Below, piece by piece: positions 34,537-43,499 of a stretch of 64,000 nt of DNA. Source of the stretch: Cryobacterium adonitolivorans (GTDB lineage: Bacteria > Actinomycetota > Actinomycetes > Actinomycetales > Microbacteriaceae); the NCBI RefSeq assembly GCF_004402695.1, contig NZ_SOFL01000043.1, forward strand, positions 1 to 64,000, in the 5' to 3' direction. The stretch's first letter is position 1. Each line of letters starts with the position of its first letter. The notes beneath the pieces were generated by a model. It searched no databases. It worked only from the letters and a program-made list of their open reading frames with translations, and was not told where the DNA came from. Both the position numbers and the translations under genes were made by a program.

Positions 34537-35913
34537 TCAGCCGAACAGGTTGATCGGCTTGACGATGTCTGCGTAGATGAGCAGCAGGCTCATGCCGCCG
34601 AGCACAACCACGACGGCGAAGGTCAGCGGCATGAGCTTGGCCGTGTCGACGGGGCCCGGGTCGGGGCGCTTGAACAGCTTGGCGAACCACCGGCGGATGC
34701 CCTCCCACAGGGCTCCGGCGACGTGGCCGCCGTCCAGGGGCATCAGCGGCACCAGGTTGAAGACGAACAGCGCGATGTTGAGCGAGGCGAGCAGGCCGAT
34801 CAGGCTCGCGGCCTTGCTGTCGAACGGGATGGTGTCGATGCTGGCGATCTCGCCGGCGACCCGGCCGACACCGACCACGCTGATCGGGCCGTTAGGGTCC
34901 CGCTCCCCCGGGCCGAACGCGGCATTGGCCACGTCGATCAAGCGCTGGGGCAGGTTCAGGATCATGTGGAAGACGCCGGAGATGTTCTCGCCGACGGCTG
35001 GCAACACGGCGGTGATGGGCTGCTGCACGAGTTCGCCTGCAGGGCCGATGCCGACGAAACCGACCTCGATGGTTTGCGGGGTGCCGCTGGCGTCGATGAC
35101 GATCTCGTTGGCGTCGTCGGTGACGTAGCGCTCGGTGAGTTTCGGGGTGATGACCAGCGTCTGCTCGGCGCCGCCGCGTTCGACGATCACCTGCAGGGGC
35201 GTGCCGGAGGACTCGCGGATGATCTCGGTGGACTGGTCCCAGCTGGTGATCGCGGTGCCGTCGATACTCACCAGACGGTCGCCGGGCTTGAGGCCGGCGG
35301 CTGCGCCTGGCGCGGCCTCGTCACCCTCGGCGCAGGTCTGCCGGTCGCTGGTGGCGGGCAGCACACAGGCGCTGACACTGCCGACGGTGGTGCTGGCCTG
35401 GGTGGTGCCGAAGCCCATCAGCAGCACGCCGAAAAGCACCACGGCGATGAGCAGGTTCATCGTGGGCCCGCCGAGCATGACGATGACCCGCTTGTACACC
35501 GGCAGTTTGTAGAAGGCGCGGTGGTCTTCGCCCTCGCCGATGGTGTCGGCGCTGGCCTGGCGGGCGTCCTCGACCATGGTGCCCAGGGCGCCGGGCTTCT
35601 TGGTGGGTTCGCCCTCCTGCACCAGCTGGTTGAAGAACCCGGTGCTGTTGGCTCGGGCGACGCCGCCATTCGAGGGCGGGAACATGCCGATCATCGAGAT
35701 GTATCCGCCGAGGGGAAGCGCCTTGACGCCGTACTCGGTCTCGCCCTTGCGTCTGGACCACACTGTGGGCCCGAAGCCGATCATGTATTGGGTGACCTTG
35801 ACGCCGAACAGCTTGGCCGGCACCAGGTGGCCGATCTCGTGCAGGCCGATGGAGAGCGCGAGGCCAACGACGACCACGGCTACGCCCAGAATATATAACA
35901 GCACGGTTTCCAC
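34537..35913 (-). CDS. rseP: Site-2 intramembrane protease (RseP/Rip1 type)
   Basis: Cuts membrane-bound anti-sigma factors or peptides within the membrane. A 458-residue M50 metalloprotease with zinc motif HEIGH (residues 25-29) in the first helix, a PDZ domain in the middle (GLKPGDRLVSIDGTAI), and C-terminal helices with FNLVPLMPLDGGHVAGAL, the LDG motif carrying the third zinc ligand. The mycobacterial relative Rip1 sits in a dxr-rip-ispG run; here dxr has been separated from it by 4.5 kb of plus-strand genes. Confidence 0.93.
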   Translation of the reverse strand: METVLLYILGVAVVVVGLALSIGLHEIGHLVPAKLFGVKVTQYMIGFGPTVWSRRKGETEYGVKALPLGGYISMIGMFPPSNGGVARANSTGFFNQLVQEGEPTKKPGALGTMVEDARQASADTIGEGEDHRAFYKLPVYKRVIVMLGGPTMNLLIAVVLFGVLLMGFGTTQASTTVGSVSACVLPATSDRQTCAEGDEAAPGAAAGLKPGDRLVSIDGTAITSWDQSTEIIRESSGTPLQVIVERGGAEQTLVITPKLTERYVTDDANEIVIDASGTPQTIEVGFVGIGPAGELVQQPITAVLPAVGENISGVFHMILNLPQRLIDVANAAFGPGERDPNGPISVVGVGRVAGEIASIDTIPFDSKAASLIGLLASLNIALFVFNLVPLMPLDGGHVAGALWEGIRRWFAKLFKRPDPGPVDTAKLMPLTFAVVVVLGGMSLLLIYADIVKPINLFG

Positions 35914-35982
35914 ATCCGTAGATTATCCTTCTCTAGCTGCAAGTCGGCTGGTCGTTGACCGGCACCGGCTCGTCGTACAGAA

Positions 35983-37377
35983 TTGCCACTCACCCGCGAA
36001 CATCCCGATTCACTGCCCCGGAGGCCCTCCCTGTCTGCACCGACCGAACCGCTTCGCGATCCGTCGCGGTCAGACAGCCTGATCGGGCTGGTCCTCGCCG
36101 ACAGGTTCCGTCTGGACCGGCTGATCGGCACCGGTGGCATGGCCACCGTTTACGAAGCCGCCGACCTGGCCCTGGGCCGCACCGTCGCGCTCAAGCTGTT
36201 CCGGATGGACACCGCCGACGATTCAGGCCCGCAACGACAGAGCGGCGAGGTCATGGTGCTCGCCAGCCTCAACCACTTCGCGCTGGTCACCCTGTTCGAC
36301 GCCGGTACCGAATACGTCGATGGCGTCACCCGTTCGTTCATCGTGATGGAATACGTCGACGGTTCCGACCTGCGCAGCCGCATCAACGAGGGCGCGGTGG
36401 CCTCTGCCGAGGTGGCCCGGATGGGCGCCGACCTTGCCGAAGCGCTGCACTACGTGCACGCGAGAGGCATCATCCACCGGGACATCAAGCCCGCCAACGT
36501 GCTGCTGGCCCCGTCGGACTTTCCCGGCCGGGTTTCGCACGCGAAGCTGGCCGACTTCGGCATCGCCCGGCTCTTCGACGCCACCCACCTCACCCGCACA
36601 GGGTCGGTGCTCGGCACCGCCGGCTATCTCAGCCCCGAACAGGCGCTGGGCCAGCCGATCGGGCCTCCCAGCGACGTGTACTCCCTCGGCCTGGTGCTTC
36701 TCGAGAGCCTCACCGCCACCCGCAGCTACCCGGGCACGGCGATCGAATCGGCCATGGCCCGGCTGCAACGCCAGCCGGAGATCCCCGCGGAGCTCGGCGC
36801 CGAGTGGTGCGCCGTGCTCGCCGGCATGACCGCCCGCGAACCGGCCGACCGACTAACGTCAGCGGAAGCCGCGGTGCGCCTGCGCGAGCTTGTTCCCGCA
36901 GGGTCGACCGAGTCCTCCTTCGCCGCGGGACCGGCATCGGAGGACGACTCGACCAAGGTGATGGCTGCCGGTGCTGCGCCGATGAACATCGCGCCCATGA
37001 ACGCAGCCCCCGCGACTCCCACCGAGAGGATGCCCGCGGCCACCGGCGACGAGCCCACTCGGGTGCTCCCCTCCGCCGGCCCGGCGGATCTCACAGCGCA
37101 GACGGAGCGCCTGAACGCGACCGCGCGGCAGGACCGCACGGCGGTGTTGCAACCGGCGGGAGCCACGGTGCCGGCCGCCGGCAAGCGGACCCGTCGTTCG
37201 TCCAGGTTCGGCCGACGACCGCTGATTATTGGGGCACTCATCGCGCTGGCCGCGGTCATCGCTCTGGTGTTCATTGTGCAGCCGGGCGATCCGGCCCCCG
37301 AGCCGCCCGCGTACCCCGTGGTCGAAGGCGACCTCGGCACCCACCTCCAGCAGCTTCAAGAGAGCGTGAACCCATGA
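35983..37377 (+). CDS. Membrane-anchored Ser/Thr protein kinase
   Basis: A 464-residue Hanks-type kinase. Kinase domain about residues 42-300: GTGGMATVY loop, Lys71 (VALKLF), IIHRDIKPANVLL with catalytic Asp167, DFG at 191-193 and a GYLSPEQAL activation end. A Thr/Ala/Pro-rich linker (about 300-400), one membrane helix (about 414-432) and a short outer tail ending HLQQLQESVNP follow. No PASTA domains. The start is uncertain: TTG at 35983 has no ribosome site; a CTG start near 36032 after CGGAGG is possible. Its stop overlaps the next gene (ATGA), so a lipoprotein is made with it. Confidence 0.9.
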   Translation: MPLTREHPDSLPRRPSLSAPTEPLRDPSRSDSLIGLVLADRFRLDRLIGTGGMATVYEAADLALGRTVALKLFRMDTADDSGPQRQSGEVMVLASLNHFALVTLFDAGTEYVDGVTRSFIVMEYVDGSDLRSRINEGAVASAEVARMGADLAEALHYVHARGIIHRDIKPANVLLAPSDFPGRVSHAKLADFGIARLFDATHLTRTGSVLGTAGYLSPEQALGQPIGPPSDVYSLGLVLLESLTATRSYPGTAIESAMARLQRQPEIPAELGAEWCAVLAGMTAREPADRLTSAEAAVRLRELVPAGSTESSFAAGPASEDDSTKVMAAGAAPMNIAPMNAAPATPTERMPAATGDEPTRVLPSAGPADLTAQTERLNATARQDRTAVLQPAGATVPAAGKRTRRSSRFGRRPLIIGALIALAAVIALVFIVQPGDPAPEPPAYPVVEGDLGTHLQQLQESVNP

Positions 37378-37832
37378 TCGCCACCCGGACCTTCCGCACC
37401 AAGCGCGCCCGGCTCGTCCTCGCCGTGGCCGGCATCGGCCTCGCCGGCGGCCTGCTCGCCGGCTGCGCAGGCGCCACCGCCGCGCTGGACGCCGGCACGG
37501 CGGCCGAGCTGCAGGACGGCGTCCTCGCGGTGAGCTCCGCGGCCGCCGCCGGGGACTTCGCGACGGCGCAGGCCGAGCTCGGCACCGTGCAGGCCACCCT
37601 GACCGCCGCGTCGGCCGAAGACGCCGTCACCGCGGCACGGGCCACCGAGATTCAGACGGCCATCGACCTCGTGGGGGCCGACCTCGCGGCTTCGATCGCT
37701 GCGAGCGCACCAGTGGAAGCGCCGGTGGAGGCGCCGGCACCCGAGCCGGTCAGCACGCCTGCTGACGATGACGACGACAAGGGTAAAGACGACAACAAAG
37801 ACAATGACAAGGGCAAAAAGAACGAAGACTAA
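37374..37832 (+). CDS. Lipoprotein coupled to the kinase
   Basis: A 152-residue secreted protein with a lipobox (LAGGLLAGC, Cys about residue 28). A short helical domain (AAELQDGVLAVSSAAAAGDF, AQAELGTVQATLTAASAEDA) follows, ending in an acidic Asp/Lys-rich tail. It overlaps the kinase stop and has the same helical flavour as the outer tail of the kinase, suggesting that the two meet outside the membrane. After an A5 run near 37815 another frame stays open to 37942 with a Pro/Thr-rich, Cys-ending tail, so the true protein may be longer or the gene may have lost a base. No named family is recognised. Confidence 0.75.
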   Translation: MIATRTFRTKRARLVLAVAGIGLAGGLLAGCAGATAALDAGTAAELQDGVLAVSSAAAAGDFATAQAELGTVQATLTAASAEDAVTAARATEIQTAIDLVGADLAASIAASAPVEAPVEAPAPEPVSTPADDDDDKGKDDNKDNDKGKKNED

Positions 37833-37927
37833 CGGCAGCGGCACTCCGACTCCGACCGTGACGCAAGCGGCAGCTCCCACGCCCGTGGCGCCCGGCCAGG
37901 ATACGACAGACACCGACTGCGAGAACA

Positions 37928-38902
37928 GTGACGAGTGCGACTAGGCGTTTCGCGAATCGATACCGCCTCGATAAATTGATCGGGTCGGGTGGGATGGCTG
38001 TGGTCTACCAGGCGTCTGATTTGGCCCTGGGACGCACCGTCGCCGTGAAGCTGATGCGATTCGATGCTGCCGATGGTGCCGGGTCGGCGCGGCACAGCGA
38101 CGAGGTGGGCGGTACTGGCCCATCTCAATCACTTCGCCCTCGTCACGCTGTATGACTCCGGCGTCGAGGCGGTCGACGGTGTCCCGCGGTCGTTCATCGC
38201 GACCGAGTTCGTCGATGGCACGGATCTCCGCAGCCACCTCCTGGCCGGCCCGATGGACCCTGGCGAGGTCGCGAGGCTGGGTTCCGATTTGTGTGAGGCC
38301 CTGCACTGCATGGGTTCCTTGGGAATCACCCACCGTGACATCAAGCCCGCGAACGTGCTGCTGGCACCGTCGGATTTCCCGGGCAGATTCGTCCGCGCCA
38401 AGCTCGCCGACTTAGGGATCGCCCGGCTGTTCGACGCTGCCCACCGCACGGCGCCGAGTGGCGCGCACTGCTGACCGGGATGACGGCGCGCGACGCTGAG
38501 GATCGTCTCCGGCCCGCTGAGGCCGCCGGTCGGCTGCTCGCCCTGGTCCCCTCCGCCGACGTTCCCCCGGCCGGCCCGGAGCTGCCAGCTGCCGTGGCGC
38601 GAGAGGTCGGCGCCACCCGACCGCTTGACCTGCCGACGACGCTGCAGCGTGATGTGACACCTGACGTCCCAGCGACGACGCCGACGCCGCAAGACGAGCG
38701 CGCAGCCCACTCGCGCCGGTCACGCACGTCGCGCCGGTGGCCGCTCGTGGTCAGCGGAGTCCTGGTGGCGCTGCTCACCGCGGCCGCCGTGTTGTTCGTT
38801 GTTCCCCACACGGAGCCGGCTCCGGAACCGCCGGAGTATCCGGCGGTCGACGGTCAGCTCGGAGACCACCTCGAGCAGCTGCAAGAGAGCGTCGACCCGT
38901 GA
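37928..38902 (+). pseudogene. Broken second copy of the Ser/Thr kinase
   Basis: The same protein as the kinase at 35983, in tandem: GSGGMAVVYQASDLALGRTV, ITHRDIKPANVLLAPSDFPG and LADLGIARLFDA are recognisable. An extra G in a GGG run near 38110 shifts the frame after DEV. About 65 residues of the activation segment and C-lobe are missing between LFDAAHRT and AEWRALLTGMTARD. The membrane anchor and tail survive, ending HLEQLQESVDP, and the stop overlaps the next start as GTGA just like copy one. DFG is replaced by DLG. A duplicate that has decayed. Confidence 0.85.
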
Positions 38903-39430
38903 ATCGTCGACACCCTGTCACGCTGGGCAGCCGCATCCGAACCGGTGCTGCGGCCGCTCTTGTGGTCGCGGGCACGCTAGTGGGGTGCACGAGCGGCGCG
39001 CCCGGCGTGCCGGCCGGCACGACGGTGCACCTGCAGGCCGCCGTTCTCGCGGTGACGACAGCCGCTGCGGATGGGGTTACGCGGGCGCGCAGTCCGCCGC
39101 GTCCGAGTTGAAGGCCGCGGTGGACGCTGCCGTCACGGACGGCAGGCTCACCGAGGCTCAGGCGGCGAGGATCCACGCTGCCATCGCCCTCGTCGACGCT
39201 GACCTGGTCGCAGCGCTCGCGGCCTCGACCCCCGCGGCACCGACGATCCCCGACACCCCCATTCCCTCCACCGAAACGCCGAACGACCCGTCGCAGCGCA
39301 CCACCGAGCCGGAGGTCCCGGCCACCCAGGCTCCCGCCCCGAGCCCGAACCCACCGACGGGCCCGACGAGCCCGACGAGCCCGACAACTCCGGCGAGTCC
39401 GGCGAGTCCGGCGACCGCGGCTAAGGAGAC
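38899..39430 (+). pseudogene. Broken second copy of the kinase-coupled lipoprotein
   Basis: Starts GTG 38899 overlapping the kinase-copy stop. The lipobox region (VVAGTLVGC) is intact, then AVLAVTTAAADG and a one-base frame change near 39073. After it the frame continues YAGAQSAASELKAAVDAAV and EAQAARIHAAIALVDADLVA, which match the first lipoprotein (AAVDAA/AIDLVGADLAA). A long Pro/Thr/Ser-rich tail follows with no clean stop before the next gene at 39500. Together with the kinase copy it shows that the pair was duplicated as a unit. Confidence 0.75.
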
Positions 39431-39499
39431 GACTGAGGAGCGGCACGGTCCCCGACCCGGTAGCCTGTCCCCGTCGGCCCACTCTTCCCGGAGGATCCC

Positions 39500-40417
39500 A
39501 TGCCCCAGCACCTCATCGTCGGAGCCGGCTGGATCGGCGGGGAACTGGCCCGCCAGCTCGTGGCCCGCGGTGACGATGTCACCGTGGCCACCCGTTCCGG
39601 CAGCCCCGTGGCCGGCGCCCTCGCCCGCGTGCTTGACGCGTCAGACCCAGTCGCGTTCTGCATCGCGGCAGAGCGGATGCAGACCATCTTCCTGTGCACC
39701 AATCCCCCATACCCGGACTGGGCGCGGCGGTGGCCGCCGGTTTTCGCGGCGGCGATCGCCGCGGCATCCGTCACGGGCGCCAGCCTGGTGGTGATGGGAA
39801 ACCTCTACCCCTACGGATCGCCGACCGGGCCGATGACCGAGCACTCCCCCGAGACCACGACGGAATCAAAGGGCCTTATTCGCCGCGACGGCTGGCGCCG
39901 GGTGCGGGACGCGCATGAGCGAGGCGAGATCCGGGCCGTGGAGGTGCGCGCAAGCGACTACTTCGGCGCCGGCGTGAGCGGGACCGCCCACCTGGGCCAG
40001 GGGTTCTTCGACGCGGTGCTGGCATCCAAGACCGCCAGGGTCGTCGGCCGGCCCGATCTCGTGCACAGCTGGAGCTATCTCCCGGATATCGCCGCCACGA
40101 TGATCGCCGCGGCCGGGTATTCCGGGGCGTGGGGTCGCCTCTGGCACGTGCCGAGCGGCGCCCACAGCCGCACCGACATCGCCGGGCAGCTGAATGCGCG
40201 CAACGGCAGTCACGGCACCGTGGCCGGGTACCCCTCGTGGATGCTGCGCTCACTCGGCGCTGTCAGCCCGTTGATGCGCGAGGTCTACAAGTCCAGCTAC
40301 CAGTTCCAGGTGCCGTACGTGATCGATTCCGCCGAGACCGAGCGCGAGCTCGGCGTCGCCGCCACGCCGTGGGATGCGGCCCTGGTCACCGTGGCGGAGA
40401 GCTACAGCGGGTCGTAG
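39500..40417 (+). CDS. NAD-dependent epimerase/dehydratase-like protein
   Basis: A 305-residue Rossmann protein of the extended SDR family: LIVGAGWIGGELARQLVARG (GxGxxG), ASLVVMGNLYPYG, VRASDYFGAG and HSWSYLPDIAATM. The usual YxxxK pair is replaced around NLYPYG...ESKGL. Substrate unknown; likely a nucleotide sugar or carbohydrate. GGAGG lies just before the ATG. It ends 12 bases from the convergent dxr stop. Confidence 0.8.
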   Translation: MPQHLIVGAGWIGGELARQLVARGDDVTVATRSGSPVAGALARVLDASDPVAFCIAAERMQTIFLCTNPPYPDWARRWPPVFAAAIAAASVTGASLVVMGNLYPYGSPTGPMTEHSPETTTESKGLIRRDGWRRVRDAHERGEIRAVEVRASDYFGAGVSGTAHLGQGFFDAVLASKTARVVGRPDLVHSWSYLPDIAATMIAAAGYSGAWGRLWHVPSGAHSRTDIAGQLNARNGSHGTVAGYPSWMLRSLGAVSPLMREVYKSSYQFQVPYVIDSAETERELGVAATPWDAALVTVAESYSGS

Positions 40418-40429
40418 TCGGCGCGGGGG

Positions 40430-41518
40430 TCAGCGGGCGATCGTATCGATGATGGTGTCGGCCCTTGCCCGTGCCCAGCGTTCGGCCTCGGCGAGGGATT
40501 CGAGGGTCAGCTCGCCCTGCGCCTCGTGGGCCTCCACGACTCGCTGCACGGTGTCGACGATGTCGAGATAGCCGATCCGGCCGGCGTGGAAGGCCAGCAC
40601 CGCCTGCTCGTTGGAGGCGTTGAACACGGCCGGGTAGGTGGCGCGAGCGCGGCCGACCTGCTTGGCCAGCTCTACGGCGGGGAATGCCTCGTCGTCGAGG
40701 GGTTCAAAGGTCCAGGTGTGCGGGGTGGTCCAGTCGATCGGCACGCCGACCGCGGCCACCCGGTTGGGCCAGTCCAGGCCCAGCGAGATGGGCAGGCGCA
40801 TGTTCGGCGGCGATGCCTGGGCGATGGTGGAGCCGTCGATGAATTCGACCATCGAGTGGATGAGCGACTGCGGGTGTACGACCACGTCGATTCGGTCGTA
40901 GGGCACGTCAAAGAGCAGGTGCGCCTCGATGACCTCGAGTCCCTTGTTCACCAGGGTGGCCGAGTTGGTGGTGATGACCAGGCCCATGTCCCAGGTGGGG
41001 TGTGCGAGTGCCTCGCGCGGGGTCACGTCGGTCATTTCGGCGCGGCTGCGCCCGCGGAACGGGCCGCCGGAGGCGGTGAGCACCAGTCGGCGCACCTCGT
41101 CGGCGGTGCCGGAGCGGAGTGCCTGCGCGATGGCGGAGTGTTCGGAGTCGACGGGCACGATCTGGCCGGGCGCGGCGAGCGCCTTGACCAGGTCGCCGCC
41201 GACGATGAGGGACTCCTTGTTGGCCAGCGCCAGGGTGCGGCCGGCCTTGAGTGCGGCGAGGGTCGGGCCCAGCCCGACCGACCCGGTGATGCCGTTGAGC
41301 ACGACGTCGGCGTCGACATCCCGCACCAGCTGCTCGGCCTCGGCGGCACCGACGGCCGTGTCGTCGACGTTGAACGCGGCGGCCTGCTCGGCCAACAGTA
41401 CGCGGTTGCTGCCAGCCGACAGGCCGACCACCTCGAAGCGGGTCGGGTTGGCCTTGATGACGTCGAGCGCCTGGGTTCCGATGGAGCCCGTGGACCCGAG
41501 AATGATGATTCGCTGCAC
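40430..41518 (-). CDS. dxr: 1-deoxy-D-xylulose 5-phosphate reductoisomerase
   Basis: Converts DXP to MEP using NADPH, the first committed step of the MEP pathway. A 362-residue protein with [13 protein letters not shown] (NADP site), [13 protein letters not shown] (conserved region), [14 protein letters not shown] (metal-binding region) and ASGGPFRG. Its normal actinobacterial partners rseP and ispG lie 4.5 kb away on the same strand, past a plus-strand insertion. Confidence 0.96.
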   Translation of the reverse strand: MQRIIILGSTGSIGTQALDVIKANPTRFEVVGLSAGSNRVLLAEQAAAFNVDDTAVGAAEAEQLVRDVDADVVLNGITGSVGLGPTLAALKAGRTLALANKESLIVGGDLVKALAAPGQIVPVDSEHSAIAQALRSGTADEVRRLVLTASGGPFRGRSRAEMTDVTPREALAHPTWDMGLVITTNSATLVNKGLEVIEAHLLFDVPYDRIDVVVHPQSLIHSMVEFIDGSTIAQASPPNMRLPISLGLDWPNRVAAVGVPIDWTTPHTWTFEPLDDEAFPAVELAKQVGRARATYPAVFNASNEQAVLAFHAGRIGYLDIVDTVQRVVEAHEAQGELTLESLAEAERWARARADTIIDTIAR

Positions 41519-41585
41519 GCCCCCATGCTAGGCGCACCGTGGATATATGCCCGGCGCGACTTACCTCGCGCTGTAGGGTCGTTGA

Positions 41586-42416
41586 GTGACCGGAGCCAAG
41601 CACGACCCAGCATCCGAGCCCGAAACCGCGCCGGGAGCCCCCGTCGAACAGGTGCCGGCGGCCGACGAGATCGTCGAGACGCCGGTGAAGACCAAGCGAC
41701 CGGGGTTCGTCTACTTCCTCGGCTACGGCATCATGGCGCCCATCGCCCGCCTGGTCTTCCGGCCGCGCATCACGGGCAAGGAGAACATCCCCCGCGAGGG
41801 CCGGGTGATCCTGGCCAGCAACCACCTGTCGTTCATCGACAGCATCGTTATTCCGCTCACCGCCCCGCGGCGGGTGCAGTTCCTGGCCAAGTCCACGTAC
41901 TTCACCGGTACAGGCTTCAAGGGCTGGGTCTCGCGCCAGTTCTTCACCTCCATCGGCGCCGTCGGTGTCGAACGGGGCGCCGGCCAGGCCGCCCAGGTCG
42001 CCCTCGACGCCGGCAAGGACATCCTCGAGTCGGACAGCGCCTTCGCGATCTACCCGGAGGGCACCCGGTCACTCGACGGTCGGCTGTACCGCGGCCGCAC
42101 CGGAGTGGGCTGGCTCGCCCTCACCACCGGCGCCGTCGTGGTTCCGGTCGGCCTGATCGGCACGGAGGAGATCATGCCGGTGGGCTCGAAGATGCCACGC
42201 ATCCGCCGCATCAGCGTGAAGTTCGGCGAGCCGATCGACGTGAGCGTGCACGGCGCCCCCGACTCTGGCCGCGCCCGCCGCAAGGCCACCGACGAGATCA
42301 TGGCAGCGATCCATGAGCTGACCGGGCAGGAACTGGCGCACAGCTACAACGAATCACCGCCGACGACAGTGGTGCAGCGCGTCAAGCGCGCCATCTGGTG
42401 GCGGGAGCTCCGGTAG
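41586..42416 (+). CDS. 1-acylglycerol-3-phosphate acyltransferase (PlsC family)
   Basis: A 276-residue membrane-associated acyltransferase. Motifs: SNHLSFIDSIVIP (the NHxSxxD catalytic box), FAIYPEGTRSLDGRLYRG (the EGTRS glycerol-phosphate box) and GLIGTEEIMPVG. N-terminal segment before the core is Ala/Pro-rich and may be an actinobacterial extension. Makes phosphatidic acid or a related lipid. GTG start at 41586. Confidence 0.88.
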   Translation: MTGAKHDPASEPETAPGAPVEQVPAADEIVETPVKTKRPGFVYFLGYGIMAPIARLVFRPRITGKENIPREGRVILASNHLSFIDSIVIPLTAPRRVQFLAKSTYFTGTGFKGWVSRQFFTSIGAVGVERGAGQAAQVALDAGKDILESDSAFAIYPEGTRSLDGRLYRGRTGVGWLALTTGAVVVPVGLIGTEEIMPVGSKMPRIRRISVKFGEPIDVSVHGAPDSGRARRKATDEIMAAIHELTGQELAHSYNESPPTTVVQRVKRAIWWRELR

Positions 42417-42420
42417 CTTT

Positions 42421-42459
42421 TATACTTAGCCCTTGCGCTTAGTGACAAGTGTCGGCTAA
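42421..42459 (+). promoter_or_regulatory. Promoter and imperfect palindrome before the ArsR gene
   Basis: TATACT at 42421-42426 is a good -10 box for the ArsR gene at 42469. Just downstream, TTAG-TGACA-AG-TGTCGG-CTAA (42439-42459) forms an imperfect palindrome where a repressor of its own gene would sit. The -35 region is weak. Confidence 0.4.
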
Positions 42460-42468
42460 CTTAGCCGC

Positions 42469-42825
42469 ATGGCTCAGTATTCAAGACTAGACGGTGTCTT
42501 CGCCGCCGTCTCCGACCCCACCCGCCGGGCCGTGCTCCGCCGGCTGGGCACCGGGCCTGCGAGCATCGGTGAACTCGCCGCTCCATTCGGTATGGCGCTC
42601 CCCTCGTTCATGAAGCACATCGGCTACCTGGAAAAGACGGGGCTGATCACGACCCGCAAGACCGGACGCGTGCGCGTCTGCACGCTCGAACGCGCCTCTT
42701 TCGACGCGATCGAGAGCTGGCTCAGCGAACAGCGCGGCATCTGGGCGGGCCGCACCGACCGCCTCGAGCAGTTCGTCACCGCCGCCGACCCCGACACCCG
42801 CCTCGACACGGAGACTCTCTCATGA
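42469..42825 (+). CDS. ArsR-family transcriptional regulator
   Basis: A 118-residue winged helix-turn-helix protein: FAAVSDPTRRAVLRRLGTG, SIGELAAPFGMALPSFMKHIGYLEKTGLI as recognition helix and wing region. No cysteine metal site is visible, so it is not a classic metal sensor. It overlaps the AHSA1-domain gene (ATGA), a common pair whose partner is thought to bind a hydrophobic ligand. Confidence 0.88.
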   Translation: MAQYSRLDGVFAAVSDPTRRAVLRRLGTGPASIGELAAPFGMALPSFMKHIGYLEKTGLITTRKTGRVRVCTLERASFDAIESWLSEQRGIWAGRTDRLEQFVTAADPDTRLDTETLS

Positions 42826-43289
42826 CTGCGTCCGCTCACTCCGAACTTGACCTCACCGTTTCCCGCATCATCCGGGCCCCACGCGCCACGGTCTGGGCGG
42901 CCTGGGCCGAGCCGGCCCGGTTCGAACATTGGTGGGTGCCGGCGCCCACGATCTGCCGGGTTCGCGAGATGGACCTCTGCCCGGGCGGCTCTTTCCGCAC
43001 CGAGATCAGCGACCAAGGCCTCGAGTTCGCAGCGCACATCACCGGCTGCTTTCTCGCGGTCGACGAGCTGGAGCGCATCGTCTACACGGATGCCCTCGTG
43101 GCCGGCTGGCGCCCGGCCGACGCCTCGTTCGTGACCGCCGTGATCACCATGCAGGATCACCCCGACGGCACCGAATACACCGCGACGGCGATGCACCGCA
43201 ACCTCGCCGACCGCGTCCAGCACGAGGAGCTCGGCTTCCACGACGGCTGGGGCACGGTCATCCGTCAGCTCGCCGAACTCGTCGAGTAA
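42822..43289 (+). CDS. AHSA1 / SRPBCC-domain protein
   Basis: A 155-residue helix-grip protein with VSRIIRAPRATVWAAWAEP, HWWVPAP, GGSFRTEI and HDGWGTVIRQLAEL, the standard AHSA1-like (activator of Hsp90 ATPase homologue) layout with a hydrophobic cavity. Coupled to the ArsR-type gene by a four-base overlap. Ligand or enzyme role unknown. Confidence 0.88.
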   Translation: MTASAHSELDLTVSRIIRAPRATVWAAWAEPARFEHWWVPAPTICRVREMDLCPGGSFRTEISDQGLEFAAHITGCFLAVDELERIVYTDALVAGWRPADASFVTAVITMQDHPDGTEYTATAMHRNLADRVQHEELGFHDGWGTVIRQLAELVE

Positions 43290-43499
43290 CGGTGTCCGCT
43301 GGATTGCCGGCAGGCGGCCTGCGAACAAGCGGGCCGCCCAGTCCTGGTCCATCGGAACGAGGGCCCAGTCGACGTACCGACCGACTGCTCCTCTCTCATG
43401 AGTAGAGAGTTGATCAGCGGGTGAGAGTCGCGACTATCGCCCTGATCTGCGCCAGCCACGGAGAACTCGTTGATCCGGTGCATGATGCGTGTCTCACTC

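Noticed and set aside
35955..37373. The upstream part of a 625-residue frame running into the lipoprotein
   Set aside because: Its first 470 residues are an out-of-frame shadow of the kinase; only the part from ATG 37374 is a real protein.
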